NCBI RefSeq assembly: GCF_023115465.1
Contig: NZ_CP096034.1
Span: 2,728,001 to 2,792,000 of the forward strand
Source: Gottfriedia acidiceleris
GTDB lineage: Bacteria; Bacillota; Bacilli; Bacillales; Bacillaceae_G
Length of the DNA stretch: 64,000 bases
Direction of reading: 5' to 3'
Under the pieces are notes generated by a model. That model worked only from the letters and a program-made list of their open reading frames with translations. It was not told the DNA's origin and ran no database searches. Made by a program: the position numbers and the translations under genes. Below, piece by piece: positions 47,678-56,700 of this stretch; position 1 is the first letter of the stretch; every line of letters starts with the position of its first letter.

Positions 47678-50600
47678 TTAAAGTCCTAATTCTTTCTTAA
47701 TATCAGCAATTGTTTTTCCGTCGATTTTCTTAACAGGCGCCGGTGCATTATCTACGGTCGGGTTCTGCAGAGCGAAGTTCTCTTCGACATAGCCGAAATC
47801 TTTTTCATCAATGACACCGTCAAAGTTGATATCGGCACCACGGTTGTAATTTCCGTCGACTGCATGCGCCCCGAAGCTATCCTGAATGGCAATGGCATCC
47901 TTAATGTCGATAACGTTGTCTTTATTGACGTCTCCGGCAGTGGCATTCTCGATATCATTAGGGTAGCTTAACGTTTTCCAGTCACCGTAGTCCACCCCGT
48001 CTAGTGTTCGATATTCATTAAAGGTGCTATACATAGTGAAATGTCCTGGTAGATCTTGGATAAAGGTTAAATCGTCACGCGTGACTGGAAGTCCGTTAAT
48101 CGTAAACCCACCGAACTTGTTGTTAATAGTCCCTGCATACGTGTTTCCTTCACTGTCGACCACCGATACTTTCGCACCAAATTTCGTATAGTCACGCGAA
48201 ACAAGATTTCCTTTCGCATCCAGGAGTTCTTCTGGGCGGATCATCCCATAGACAGATGAGAAATTCGGCAAAATCCCAGTAGGAGGAACCCAACTGTAAG
48301 GTCTAGTCACCGTTCCGCTCACACTTGTAAATGTCGAGGATACCGCGTTCGTCATGCTCGATGAATCTGTATAATCGGGCGTATTTGGAATTTGAATCGT
48401 GACATCGACCATCGGTATGTTGCCATTTACGCCAGTTGTCGGGTCAAAATTAACCGTGACATTGTTGGTTACCTGGGTAGATGATGGCGATTTCGTGTAC
48501 GTAAGCGTTGCGCCGAGTGCTGCTGCTGCCGGATTTAAGGACACATTGGTTACGACTGTGTCGACGTTTCTTGTGATAAAGCGGTAGGCCGCTGTTTTTA
48601 AGTTCTTTACATGGTTGGCTGTTATCGTATAAGTGATGGTATCGCCTTTATGGGTGAAGACATAACTCCCGCGCATTGGCACATTCGGCTTCCCATATAC
48701 ATAGGTGTAGTTGTTCGGAACAATGAAGTAGCGTTTTCGGCCGAACGTGTTACCTGCATGGTCAATTCCTTCCAGTTCGAAATCAACTAAATTTCCATTT
48801 GGATCCGTACTGACTTGGCTTTGATAGTTTCCTTTTGAATCTAAGTTATAAATTCCGGTTGGACCTTGTAAGCTGTTATAGAAATAGTAAAGATAGTTTT
48901 TGGACTGGTCGACCTTTTGACCTGAAATCCCATTGTCATGGACAAAAGCGTTAAACGGAATTGATTTCGTTCCCGGCTCATACTCCACAAACGGATTGTT
49001 CGGCTGTTCTCCCTCTAGATGAGTATCGAATGCATCCGGCATCGTGTTGTCGATATTTATCTCGGCGGTTGGTGAAACAAACGCCTTTCCTGTATCATTG
49101 AATCCAATCATCTGTAACTTATAATGACCTTCCTTCGCATTGAAAAACTTGGCTGAGAGCGGGTTGTCGTCATCGCCAGTAAACGGATAGTACGTTCCGT
49201 CAAATCCAGTGCTATACTGGACGCCTTCATTGATCAGCATTCCGTCCCCGTAGTTTGTGACCCCGAGCTCATTACCCTCATTGTCAGTGATGATCTCGTA
49301 AACGTATCTCATATGCGACTTTAAGGTGAAGTGGCCATATACGGTTGGGTCAAAGACTAGCGTGCTAAGATGATTGCGTGCCGTTGTGGTGCTATCATAA
49401 TCAAAGAAGTAACTTTGGATTCCCTCTTCTACATAATGCACGGCAAATGGAACACGGTAAGTTTCCGTTTTATTGCCGCGGTTAGTGTACGTGATATATC
49501 CTTCGTAAATCCCTTTTTGAGCTTTTTTCGGAATATAAAGACTCGCTTTACCATTAAACTTGCTGTTTGCATTCATTTTAACAGTCGATGGCGTCATCAG
49601 TTTCACTCCATTTTTACTAGCATCGAGCGAACCTCTTACCCCGTTTTGGAAAGTAACTTTGACGTCAAACGTCTTTGTTTTGCTTCCGTTGTTTTGAATG
49701 GTATAACTGCGCGTACTTAACATGTCTTTTCCAGCAAAGGACAGATTTCCGAAGTTCATTGCACCTGTCTTTTCATTGATTTTCGATAGGTCTCCTTTTG
49801 ATGTTAACGTCGGCGTTGTTTCTTTCACTTGAAATTCCATTGTAGAGTGGATTGCTTTGTACGGATCAACGCGCCCTGCTCCTTGTTCAAAAACGCTATA
49901 TGTTCCATTTAACGGATCTGCTGTATTCATTAAAATCGTTTTAATATCTTCTGGATTAAGATTTGGCTTTGCCTGCAATAGAAGCGCTGCAATACCGGTT
50001 ACATTCGGCGTTGCCATGCTCGTTCCGCTCATCCGCTCATATGCGGTGCTGTAATCGGACGGATTGTCAGGTGTATGCACAAATCCTGGCACAGTCGAAA
50101 GTACATTTACGCCTGGTGCAGTCACTTCCGGCTTGATGTCATATGTCGTTCGAGATGGACCACGGGAGCTGAACGACGCTAAGTTATCTCCTGATGTCTT
50201 ATAAGAACTTAAATTGGCAAAAGAAAATTGCGTCATACCAGATGCGATTTTCGCCTTTAAAGCAAGGCCGTCTGAGTTGGTCAAGTTAAACGCTGGTATA
50301 AAATCGGTCCCTTCACCCAAATAAAATGGCATATACCCTTCTGTCGAGTTGTTGTTCCAAATCAGGATTGCCACTGCGCCTTTTAGTTTCGCCTGAAGGA
50401 TTTTATCGTTAATGCTTTGATTGTTTCCGCGTTGAACAAGAGCCACTTTTCCTGCTACATTTATGTTCAGGTAATCATTTACTGCTCCGTAATTTGGAAC
50501 CGCTACGATTGGTAGTGTCTTTCCTTGGAAACTTGCGAAATCGTCATTCCACCCTTTTGCTAGTCCGCGCATAGTAGAACTCACGCTGTCCAAATTCCCT

Positions 50601-51847
50601 TTCATAGTCGGGATCACCTGTGGCACATCACTTGCACCAACGGTCAAAGCAAGTTGCGCATTTCCTGGTGAACCCAAGGTATACATGCCGTCTCCTGTAT
50701 TTCCTGCTGCAATAACAGCCGTTACACCAGTTAGGACTGCGTTGTTGATTGCGATGCTTGTTGGATAAAACGGGTCATTGTAGTTTGCCCCGAGAGACAA
50801 GTTCATGACGTCTACACCGTCTGCGACCGCCTTGTCTATTCCTGCCATTACACTTTCGTCACTGCCACTTCCACCAGGACCCAGCACACGGTACACATAG
50901 AGACTTGCATCCGGTGCAATTCCGTTTGTTGCATAAGGGCTGTTGTTTTTCCCTTGACCGACAATTGTTCCAGAAACGTGTGTGCCGTGTTCGGTTTCGT
51001 AATCACTTGCTTTTAGAGTCGTCGTTGGATTCACTTTTTTATAATTTAGGTAATCCTGATAAGTGGTTTCCATTGGATTAGAATCGTTGTCCACGAAATC
51101 ATATCCACTTTTAAACGCCGCTTTGATGTCCGGGTGGTTATAATCTACGCCTGTGTCGATGACTGCTATTTTTACACCTTTTCCAGTGTAGCCTTCTTTA
51201 TGTAGTTTGTTGATATTAAGGAAGGCGTTCTCTGCTGCCATTCCTTGTCCCTGCGGATCGCTTGATGGCATCGCATCCTTGATTTTTACAGGTGGATCCG
51301 CCATGATTTTGTTGTTGCTGTATATCGCTTGAACGGCTTTTGATTTCATGATTTCCTGAATTTTGTTTGCCGGTAAAGTCAGCGCCACACCATTAAAGGC
51401 ATATTTATATTCGCGCTTCAATTTATAAGTGCCATCTTGTTTTTGTTTAAATACCTCTGCTAAATCCTGTTTGAATAGTTCATGGTCACCATTGGCCTTG
51501 CTTTTTGCTTGGGCACTCGTCAAATTTCTTCCATTTACTGCTGCCTCCAGCACTGCAGTCTTTTCCGGCTTATTTTTAAACTGGACGATGACAGAAACAT
51601 TTGCTGTACTTGCGAGTTTGACTTTTGGGTCTAAAAACAGACCGGATTGGTCATTAGCTGTTAACTTTTGCAGGGCTTGTCTTTGTGCTGCCGTCAACTT
51701 GGATAGGATCTGCACCGCTGTCGGATTAGTTTCAGCATGCACGGGAGTTGGCGAAGATGGATTGAAAGCAGATAGGCCGCTTGTAACCAAGCCTGCCCCA
51801 AGCGCTAAGGTTGTCGCTTTTTTTATTATTTTCTTTTTCTTGTCCAT
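47678..51847 (-). CDS. Giant secreted S8 subtilase with cohesin-like and dockerin domains
   Basis: A 1389-residue Vpr-type subtilase. Order: signal peptide (1-38), inhibitor I9 propeptide (about 82-185), catalytic domain with Asp231 (AVIDTGVDYNHP), His288 (EHGTHVSG), oxyanion Asn383 and Ser610 (SGTSMATP), and a PA insert (about 440-545). Fn3/Ig-like domains follow (about 690-1045), then a cohesin-like beta domain (about 1056-1180, GDTITYTITANHVKNL), an X-module-like domain (about 1195-1285) and a type I dockerin with two calcium loops, DVNKDNVIDIKDAI and DINFDGVIDEKDF (1304-1363). It heads the operon with sipW and a TasA-like gene. Its DNA is clearly less AT-rich than the backbone, suggesting acquisition. 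Confidence 0.93.
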   Translation of the reverse strand: MDKKKKIIKKATTLALGAGLVTSGLSAFNPSSPTPVHAETNPTAVQILSKLTAAQRQALQKLTANDQSGLFLDPKVKLASTANVSVIVQFKNKPEKTAVLEAAVNGRNLTSAQAKSKANGDHELFKQDLAEVFKQKQDGTYKLKREYKYAFNGVALTLPANKIQEIMKSKAVQAIYSNNKIMADPPVKIKDAMPSSDPQGQGMAAENAFLNINKLHKEGYTGKGVKIAVIDTGVDYNHPDIKAAFKSGYDFVDNDSNPMETTYQDYLNYKKVNPTTTLKASDYETEHGTHVSGTIVGQGKNNSPYATNGIAPDASLYVYRVLGPGGSGSDESVMAGIDKAVADGVDVMNLSLGANYNDPFYPTSIAINNAVLTGVTAVIAAGNTGDGMYTLGSPGNAQLALTVGASDVPQVIPTMKGNLDSVSSTMRGLAKGWNDDFASFQGKTLPIVAVPNYGAVNDYLNINVAGKVALVQRGNNQSINDKILQAKLKGAVAILIWNNNSTEGYMPFYLGEGTDFIPAFNLTNSDGLALKAKIASGMTQFSFANLSSYKTSGDNLASFSSRGPSRTTYDIKPEVTAPGVNVLSTVPGFVHTPDNPSDYSTAYERMSGTSMATPNVTGIAALLLQAKPNLNPEDIKTILMNTADPLNGTYSVFEQGAGRVDPYKAIHSTMEFQVKETTPTLTSKGDLSKINEKTGAMNFGNLSFAGKDMLSTRSYTIQNNGSKTKTFDVKVTFQNGVRGSLDASKNGVKLMTPSTVKMNANSKFNGKASLYIPKKAQKGIYEGYITYTNRGNKTETYRVPFAVHYVEEGIQSYFFDYDSTTTARNHLSTLVFDPTVYGHFTLKSHMRYVYEIITDNEGNELGVTNYGDGMLINEGVQYSTGFDGTYYPFTGDDDNPLSAKFFNAKEGHYKLQMIGFNDTGKAFVSPTAEINIDNTMPDAFDTHLEGEQPNNPFVEYEPGTKSIPFNAFVHDNGISGQKVDQSKNYLYYFYNSLQGPTGIYNLDSKGNYQSQVSTDPNGNLVDFELEGIDHAGNTFGRKRYFIVPNNYTYVYGKPNVPMRGSYVFTHKGDTITYTITANHVKNLKTAAYRFITRNVDTVVTNVSLNPAAAALGATLTYTKSPSSTQVTNNVTVNFDPTTGVNGNIPMVDVTIQIPNTPDYTDSSSMTNAVSSTFTSVSGTVTRPYSWVPPTGILPNFSSVYGMIRPEELLDAKGNLVSRDYTKFGAKVSVVDSEGNTYAGTINNKFGGFTINGLPVTRDDLTFIQDLPGHFTMYSTFNEYRTLDGVDYGDWKTLSYPNDIENATAGDVNKDNVIDIKDAIAIQDSFGAHAVDGNYNRGADINFDGVIDEKDFGYVEENFALQNPTVDNAPAPVKKIDGKTIADIKKELGL

Positions 51848-52057
51848 TTTTTTACGTCCTCTCTATTTCCTAACTATGTATAAATTGATATTTCTTTAAT
51901 ATGAAAATTTCATGTTAGTTACTTAATTTCACATTTAAATCCTCTGAATTCTTTTTCTACGTTAGGATTTTCCGTGCAAATTAATAGTTTGATAACATAG
52001 AATATTCAGAAATATCAACCTGTACATAGTATAGTCCTTTGCTGATGTTCTTGTATA

Positions 52058-52068
52058 TTGGGGAAATT
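52058..52068 (-). promoter_or_regulatory. C4-5 motif, 210 bp upstream of subtilase 1
   Basis: On the sense strand of the downstream gene the sequence is AATTTCCCCAATATA. A matching ATTTCCCCCAATATA stands about 210 bp upstream of the paralogous subtilase. Confidence 0.4.
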
Positions 52069-52204
52069 CTATCTCTTTTTTATTATATTTTTAAACAAGA
52101 TTCTACAAGAACAGAACATTTTAATGTTGTATTTTATCTAATGCGGTAGAACGAATAGGGATTATGTTGTAATTTATCACGGAATTCAGAAAAATTTTTC
52201 GCTG

Positions 52205-52220
52205 AATTTGGGGGATTTTT
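52205..52220 (-). promoter_or_regulatory. C5 motif, 360 bp upstream of subtilase 1
   Basis: The sense strand reads AAATCCCCCAAATTC, matching TATTCCCCCGAATTC found about 360 bp upstream of the other subtilase. Confidence 0.4.
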
Positions 52221-52329
52221 GATAATCGTTACACTTGATAAACTATGTGCTCGTTCTTTTCTTGATCGCTCATATTCCGATTATGTTTGCTAGATGTGTT
52301 TTTCCTACACAACTTGTACTTAAGCTTTG

Positions 52330-52640
52330 TAGAAGGAGACCAACAATATCGGTAAAGAAAAATCTACATAGAACCAGTCTATAGACAAATTAAGCACTAT
52401 CGAGGATTTAAGAGTTTTGAATTAAGTAGCCTATCTCCAAAAACTACGCTTTGGATTTGTGTTGGCCATAATCTAAAAAATGGTAATTCAATTACAAGAA
52501 ACAGATGAAAATAAGGAAAAGTTGAGAAGATTTCATTCGGTTAGAAAACAAAGAATTCCTAAAAAAACTTCAAAAATTATAGTGAAATGAAAAACTGACT
52601 CAAAAAAGTCTTTTTTCAACGACCTTTTAAGTCAGCTTCT
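52330..52640 (+). mobile_element. IS1182-type transposase C-terminal remnant
   Basis: IEPVYRQIKHYRGFKSFEL and the later GHNLKNG can be read in one plus-strand frame, matching the end of IS1182-family transposases (IEPVFGxIKxNxGFRRFxLRG, AHNxKK). The frame soon ends in stops. A long inverted repeat, CTGACTCAAAAAAGTC against GACCTTTTAAGTCAG (52594-52635), follows, as often found at the element's end. The front of the element is missing. Confidence 0.6.
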
Positions 52641-52689
52641 AACTATATTTCAGAAGAATATTCTTCTCATCATAACTAAATACTGTACT

Positions 52690-53225
52690 TATTCTCAATT
52701 TTCGTCTCTAAATGAACTCCTCTACCCCGCAACTGATGAATATAAGGCATTACCTTCCCCACACACTACACATCAAGTTTCATATTTTCATAGAAATGTT
52801 TGAAATAAAGCTCAATATTTTTTAATAGTCACCTTCTTATAGAACGATGTATGGAAATCCTCCATTTACCCTGCTGACAATAACTGATCCCTTACTTTTT
52901 CCCATGCCTTATCAGTGACTTTATATTCCTTACTTTGTCGTTGGAATAAATACAATCTTCCCGCATGACGAGTTCTTTAGGTAAGTAGTTTGGAATAAAT
53001 GAACTACCGGACTCAAACTCTCGTACTTTAAACATCTTTTCTCGTCCGTTGCCAGGTTTAACGCTTTATCTTTCATTTCTTTTTTTGGATTATTATATTG
53101 CTCTTCAACATCTTTAAACATTCTTAGTCCTAAATAATACGGGTTAATGCTTGTTTTCGATGGCTGAACTAGGTCTGTGTTAAATCTACATTTATTCCTT
53201 TATACAGCTCTTCATAATTCAATAC
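52690..53225 (-). pseudogene. spoVR: Decayed spoVR gene
   Basis: On the minus strand, in broken frames, one reads [53 protein letters not shown], then RLYLFQ, VTDKAWEKVRDQL and traces of the C terminus. These follow the order of SpoVR (VQPSxTxxNPYxxGxxMFxDIEERYNNP... YLFQ...W..VRDQL). The N-terminal half is missing and several stops and shifts interrupt the remainder. SpoVR is a cortex-related sporulation protein; a functional copy may exist elsewhere. Confidence 0.65.
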
Positions 53226-53387
53226 TTGTAACAATCTCTTCCAAAATAATATTTGTTTTTGCTTTCAGCCGTCTAAAAATACTTCTTAAGTCATAGCTCA
53301 CCATTTAAAATATGAAAAACTAAGTCGAATTACTCAATTTCATTTCTTATACGTAATCTCAATTTCATTTTCCTACGTTAATACCAG

Positions 53388-53451
53388 ATATTCCCCCGAA
53401 TTCGATGTCGAATAATCCGCAAAAAAAATACAGTGAATTCGGGGGAATTTT
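53388..53451 (+). repeat. Inverted pair of C5/G5 motifs upstream of subtilase 2
   Basis: TTCCCCCGAATTC (53391-53403) and its exact reverse complement GAATTCGGGGGAA (53435-53447) are 31 bp apart. The first matches the motif upstream of the paralogous subtilase. A possible regulator site or stem-loop. Confidence 0.55.
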
Positions 53452-53534
53452 TATTTCTTTCATTTTTTTCTACAAAATGTAACAGAATCTAAGTGTTTCG
53501 GCATGAAATTTTAAGAAAATACAAACCATTTTTT

Positions 53535-53556
53535 AATATATTTCCCCCAATATATT
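53535..53556 (+). promoter_or_regulatory. C5 motif, 210 bp upstream of subtilase 2
   Basis: AATATATTTCCCCCAATATATT: two AATATATT direct repeats flank a C5 core. The counterpart before subtilase 1 is at 52058-52068. Confidence 0.4.
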
Positions 53557-53760
53557 TTAAAGCCATGTCTAAATATAATATTAATTGTTAGATGATTCGG
53601 AATATTTAGTTTTAAATAATTTGAAACTCTTACGACAGTTATCTTCATCTTTCAAAGTTCATTCCGTGTATGAAATGTGAAGGATCGTAACTCGGACGAA
53701 AACAACACATTTTTACAAATATATTAATCATTAAATATTGTATGAAAAGGGAGAGGTTTT

Positions 53761-56700
53761 ATGGGGAATAGTAGAAACAAAAAAATTATGAAAGTCATGT
53801 CGGTCGGGGCATTATCAACAAGTATTCTAGCAACATGTTTTATACCCGGACAGACATCTTTTGCAGTGACAGATTCCAGTACTACTATTAAGGATATTGA
53901 CAGTTACATAAAAAATATATCCAATGCTGATCGCGAAAGAATTCATAGTATGCAAGAGACAGACTATACAGGACTTATGATTTCACCAGATGTGAATTTA
54001 AATGAAGATACTCCATTAAATGTTATTGTTCAATTTAAACAAGCTCCTTCTGAGATTGATTACAAGGAAAAACAATCAAATGGAATTACGGCAACTCTTG
54101 ATGATTCTCTGAAACTAGTAGATGAATCTCATAAAAAATTTAAGGATCAGCTAAATGGTAATTCCAAATTAAATAATTCCGCTGATATTAAACGAGAATA
54201 CAAGTATGTTTTCAATGGAGTTTCAATGACTTTACCTGCTAATCAGGTAAAAGAACTATTAAACTTAGATTCTGTAAAAGCGGTATACGAAGATAAAGAA
54301 GTTTCAGTAGAACCGCTCGTAGAACAAAACGGAGAGCCTGCAAACAATTCTTCCATAAATTTAAATAATATGGAACAAATTGGTGCCAAAAAACTACATA
54401 ACGAAGGGATTACTGGAAAGGGTGTAAAGGTAGGAGTCATCGATACTGGAATCGATTATACTCACCCAGACTTAAAAGATGTTTATAAAGGTGGATATGA
54501 CTTTGTAAACAACGATTCAGATCCAATGGAAACAAGCTATGATGATTGGAAAAAATCTGGCCAACCAGAATTTAATCAGCTTTCGGGTGAACCATACTAC
54601 ACAGCTCATGGGACACACGTATCGGGTATCATTGCTGGTACTGGAAAAAATCATTCAAATTTCGCCGTAACAGGTGTTGCTCCACAAGTTGAACTTTATG
54701 GTTATAAGGTTCTTGGACCGTATGGGTCTGGTGGAGATAGTAACATTATTGCAGGGATCGATAAAGCGGTAGAAGATAAAATGGATGTTATCAACTTGTC
54801 TTTAGGAGCAGGTATAACCAACCCTCTAGACCCCATGTCAGTTGCAATTAATAATGCAACGTTAGCTGGAACAGTTTGTGTTATTGCTGCAGGTAATGGT
54901 GGAACTGGTGGAAAATATACAATTGGTAGCCCTGCTTCTTCAGCACTTGGTATAACAGTTGGTGCGAACAGCTCTCCAATCACAATTCAAACTAATAACG
55001 CAGTTGCAAATTCAGTAAATGAGACATTTAAATTAGACAATATGAGAATGATGGCTACTGATTATTCTGATATCAATACGTTAAAAGGATCTACTCTTCC
55101 AATTGTTTTTGTTGGAAAAGGAAACACATATGATTTCACTGGTAAAAATGTGAAGGATAAGATTGTACTGATGGAACGTGGGGATTTAACATTAAATGTA
55201 AAAATTAAAAATGCAAAGGCAAATGGAGCCAAAGCTGTCATAATGTTCAATAATATTCCAGGTGAGACTTATATTCCATATTATTTTGGAAACAATTTTG
55301 ATTTTATCCCGACCTTTAGCATTCCAAATGATCAAGGTATAAAACTGATCAATATGTTAAATAAAGGTGCCGTTAACCTCACTATGAATGATTTTGGAAC
55401 ATTTGAATCAGAAGGTGATAAATTAGCTGACTTTAGTTCGAGAGGTCCAGCAAGAAGATATTATGATATTAAACCTGAAATCACTGCGCCAGGTGTTGCC
55501 GTATTTTCTTCAATTCCTGCTTACTACAACGGAGCAGCTCATAAGGATGATTATGAGCATGCATATGCAAGATTTGACGGTACTTCAATGGCTGCGCCAC
55601 ATGTTGCAGGCTCTGCTGCCTTGATTTTACAAGCCCATCCTGACTATACACCTCAGCAAGTTAAGTTAGCTCTAATGAATACAGCGGATGAATTAAACGG
55701 GTCTTATAGTGTATTCGAAAAGGGTTCAGGAAGAATAGATACGGACGAAGCTGTCCACACTTCTATTCAAATTGGGGTTAAGGACGAAGTAGCAACAATG
55801 GAAGATGGTCAAAAAGTTATGATTTCAGAAACATCCGGTGACTTAAGCTATGGAGCAATCGTAACGACTGATAAGGACTATAAAGACAAAAAGTCAATTG
55901 AGATTACAAACAACTCAAATAAAAACAAAGTATTTGACGTTAAAGTTAAATTCAATAAGATTCCAGGTTATGATCAAGATGCAGAAAAAAATGGCATTTC
56001 TTTGGACATGCCTTCTGAAGTCACTGCTAAAGTAAATGGCACTTCAAAAATTATGCCTAAGCTACATGTTCCAGCAACTGCTGAGTTAGGTTTATATGAA
56101 GGAACTATTTATTTTACAAATAAAGATGACAGTAATGAAGTTTATCAAATCCCATTTGGATTAAATAAAATGGAGCAAGGAATACAAGATGTATTTTTAA
56201 CAACGAAAGCCTTTAATACAAGAAGAGATTTACCTTTTGCAATAAATGGAGGAACTGGAATTGCTTTCTCTCTGAAGAGCCGCATGGAGACTGTTGATAT
56301 CGTATTGAAAAATGCAGATACTGGTCAAGAATTGGGGATTATTGATTCTTTCGATGATGGGTTTAATGAAGGGAAGACTTTTGGTTTGGATGCTGGATTT
56401 AATGGACTTTACTTTCCATTCACTGGAAATCCTGACCAGCCAGTTCACATTACTAAATCACTTGCTTCACCAGGCAGATACGAGATTGAAATTATTGGTA
56501 CAAATGAAGATGGAAAAGTCTTTAAAAAGTCCAAACAAATCATTATTGATAATACACTACCTACGTTAAAAACAAATGTACCAGGTGGAGTATATGAAGT
56601 AGATGATACTGGATTAAAAATCAGTGGGAATATTACTGATTCTTCCATTGACCTATGGAATAAAAACGGCGAAAATATTGATCAATCTAATAATAAAGTA

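Noticed and set aside
47752-47958. 68-codon minus-strand frame within the dockerin region
   Set aside because: It is an out-of-frame reading of the dockerin coding sequence.
49370-51899. Long plus-strand frames opposite subtilase 1
   Set aside because: They arise from the higher GC of the coding strand; the minus-strand protein has complete catalytic motifs.
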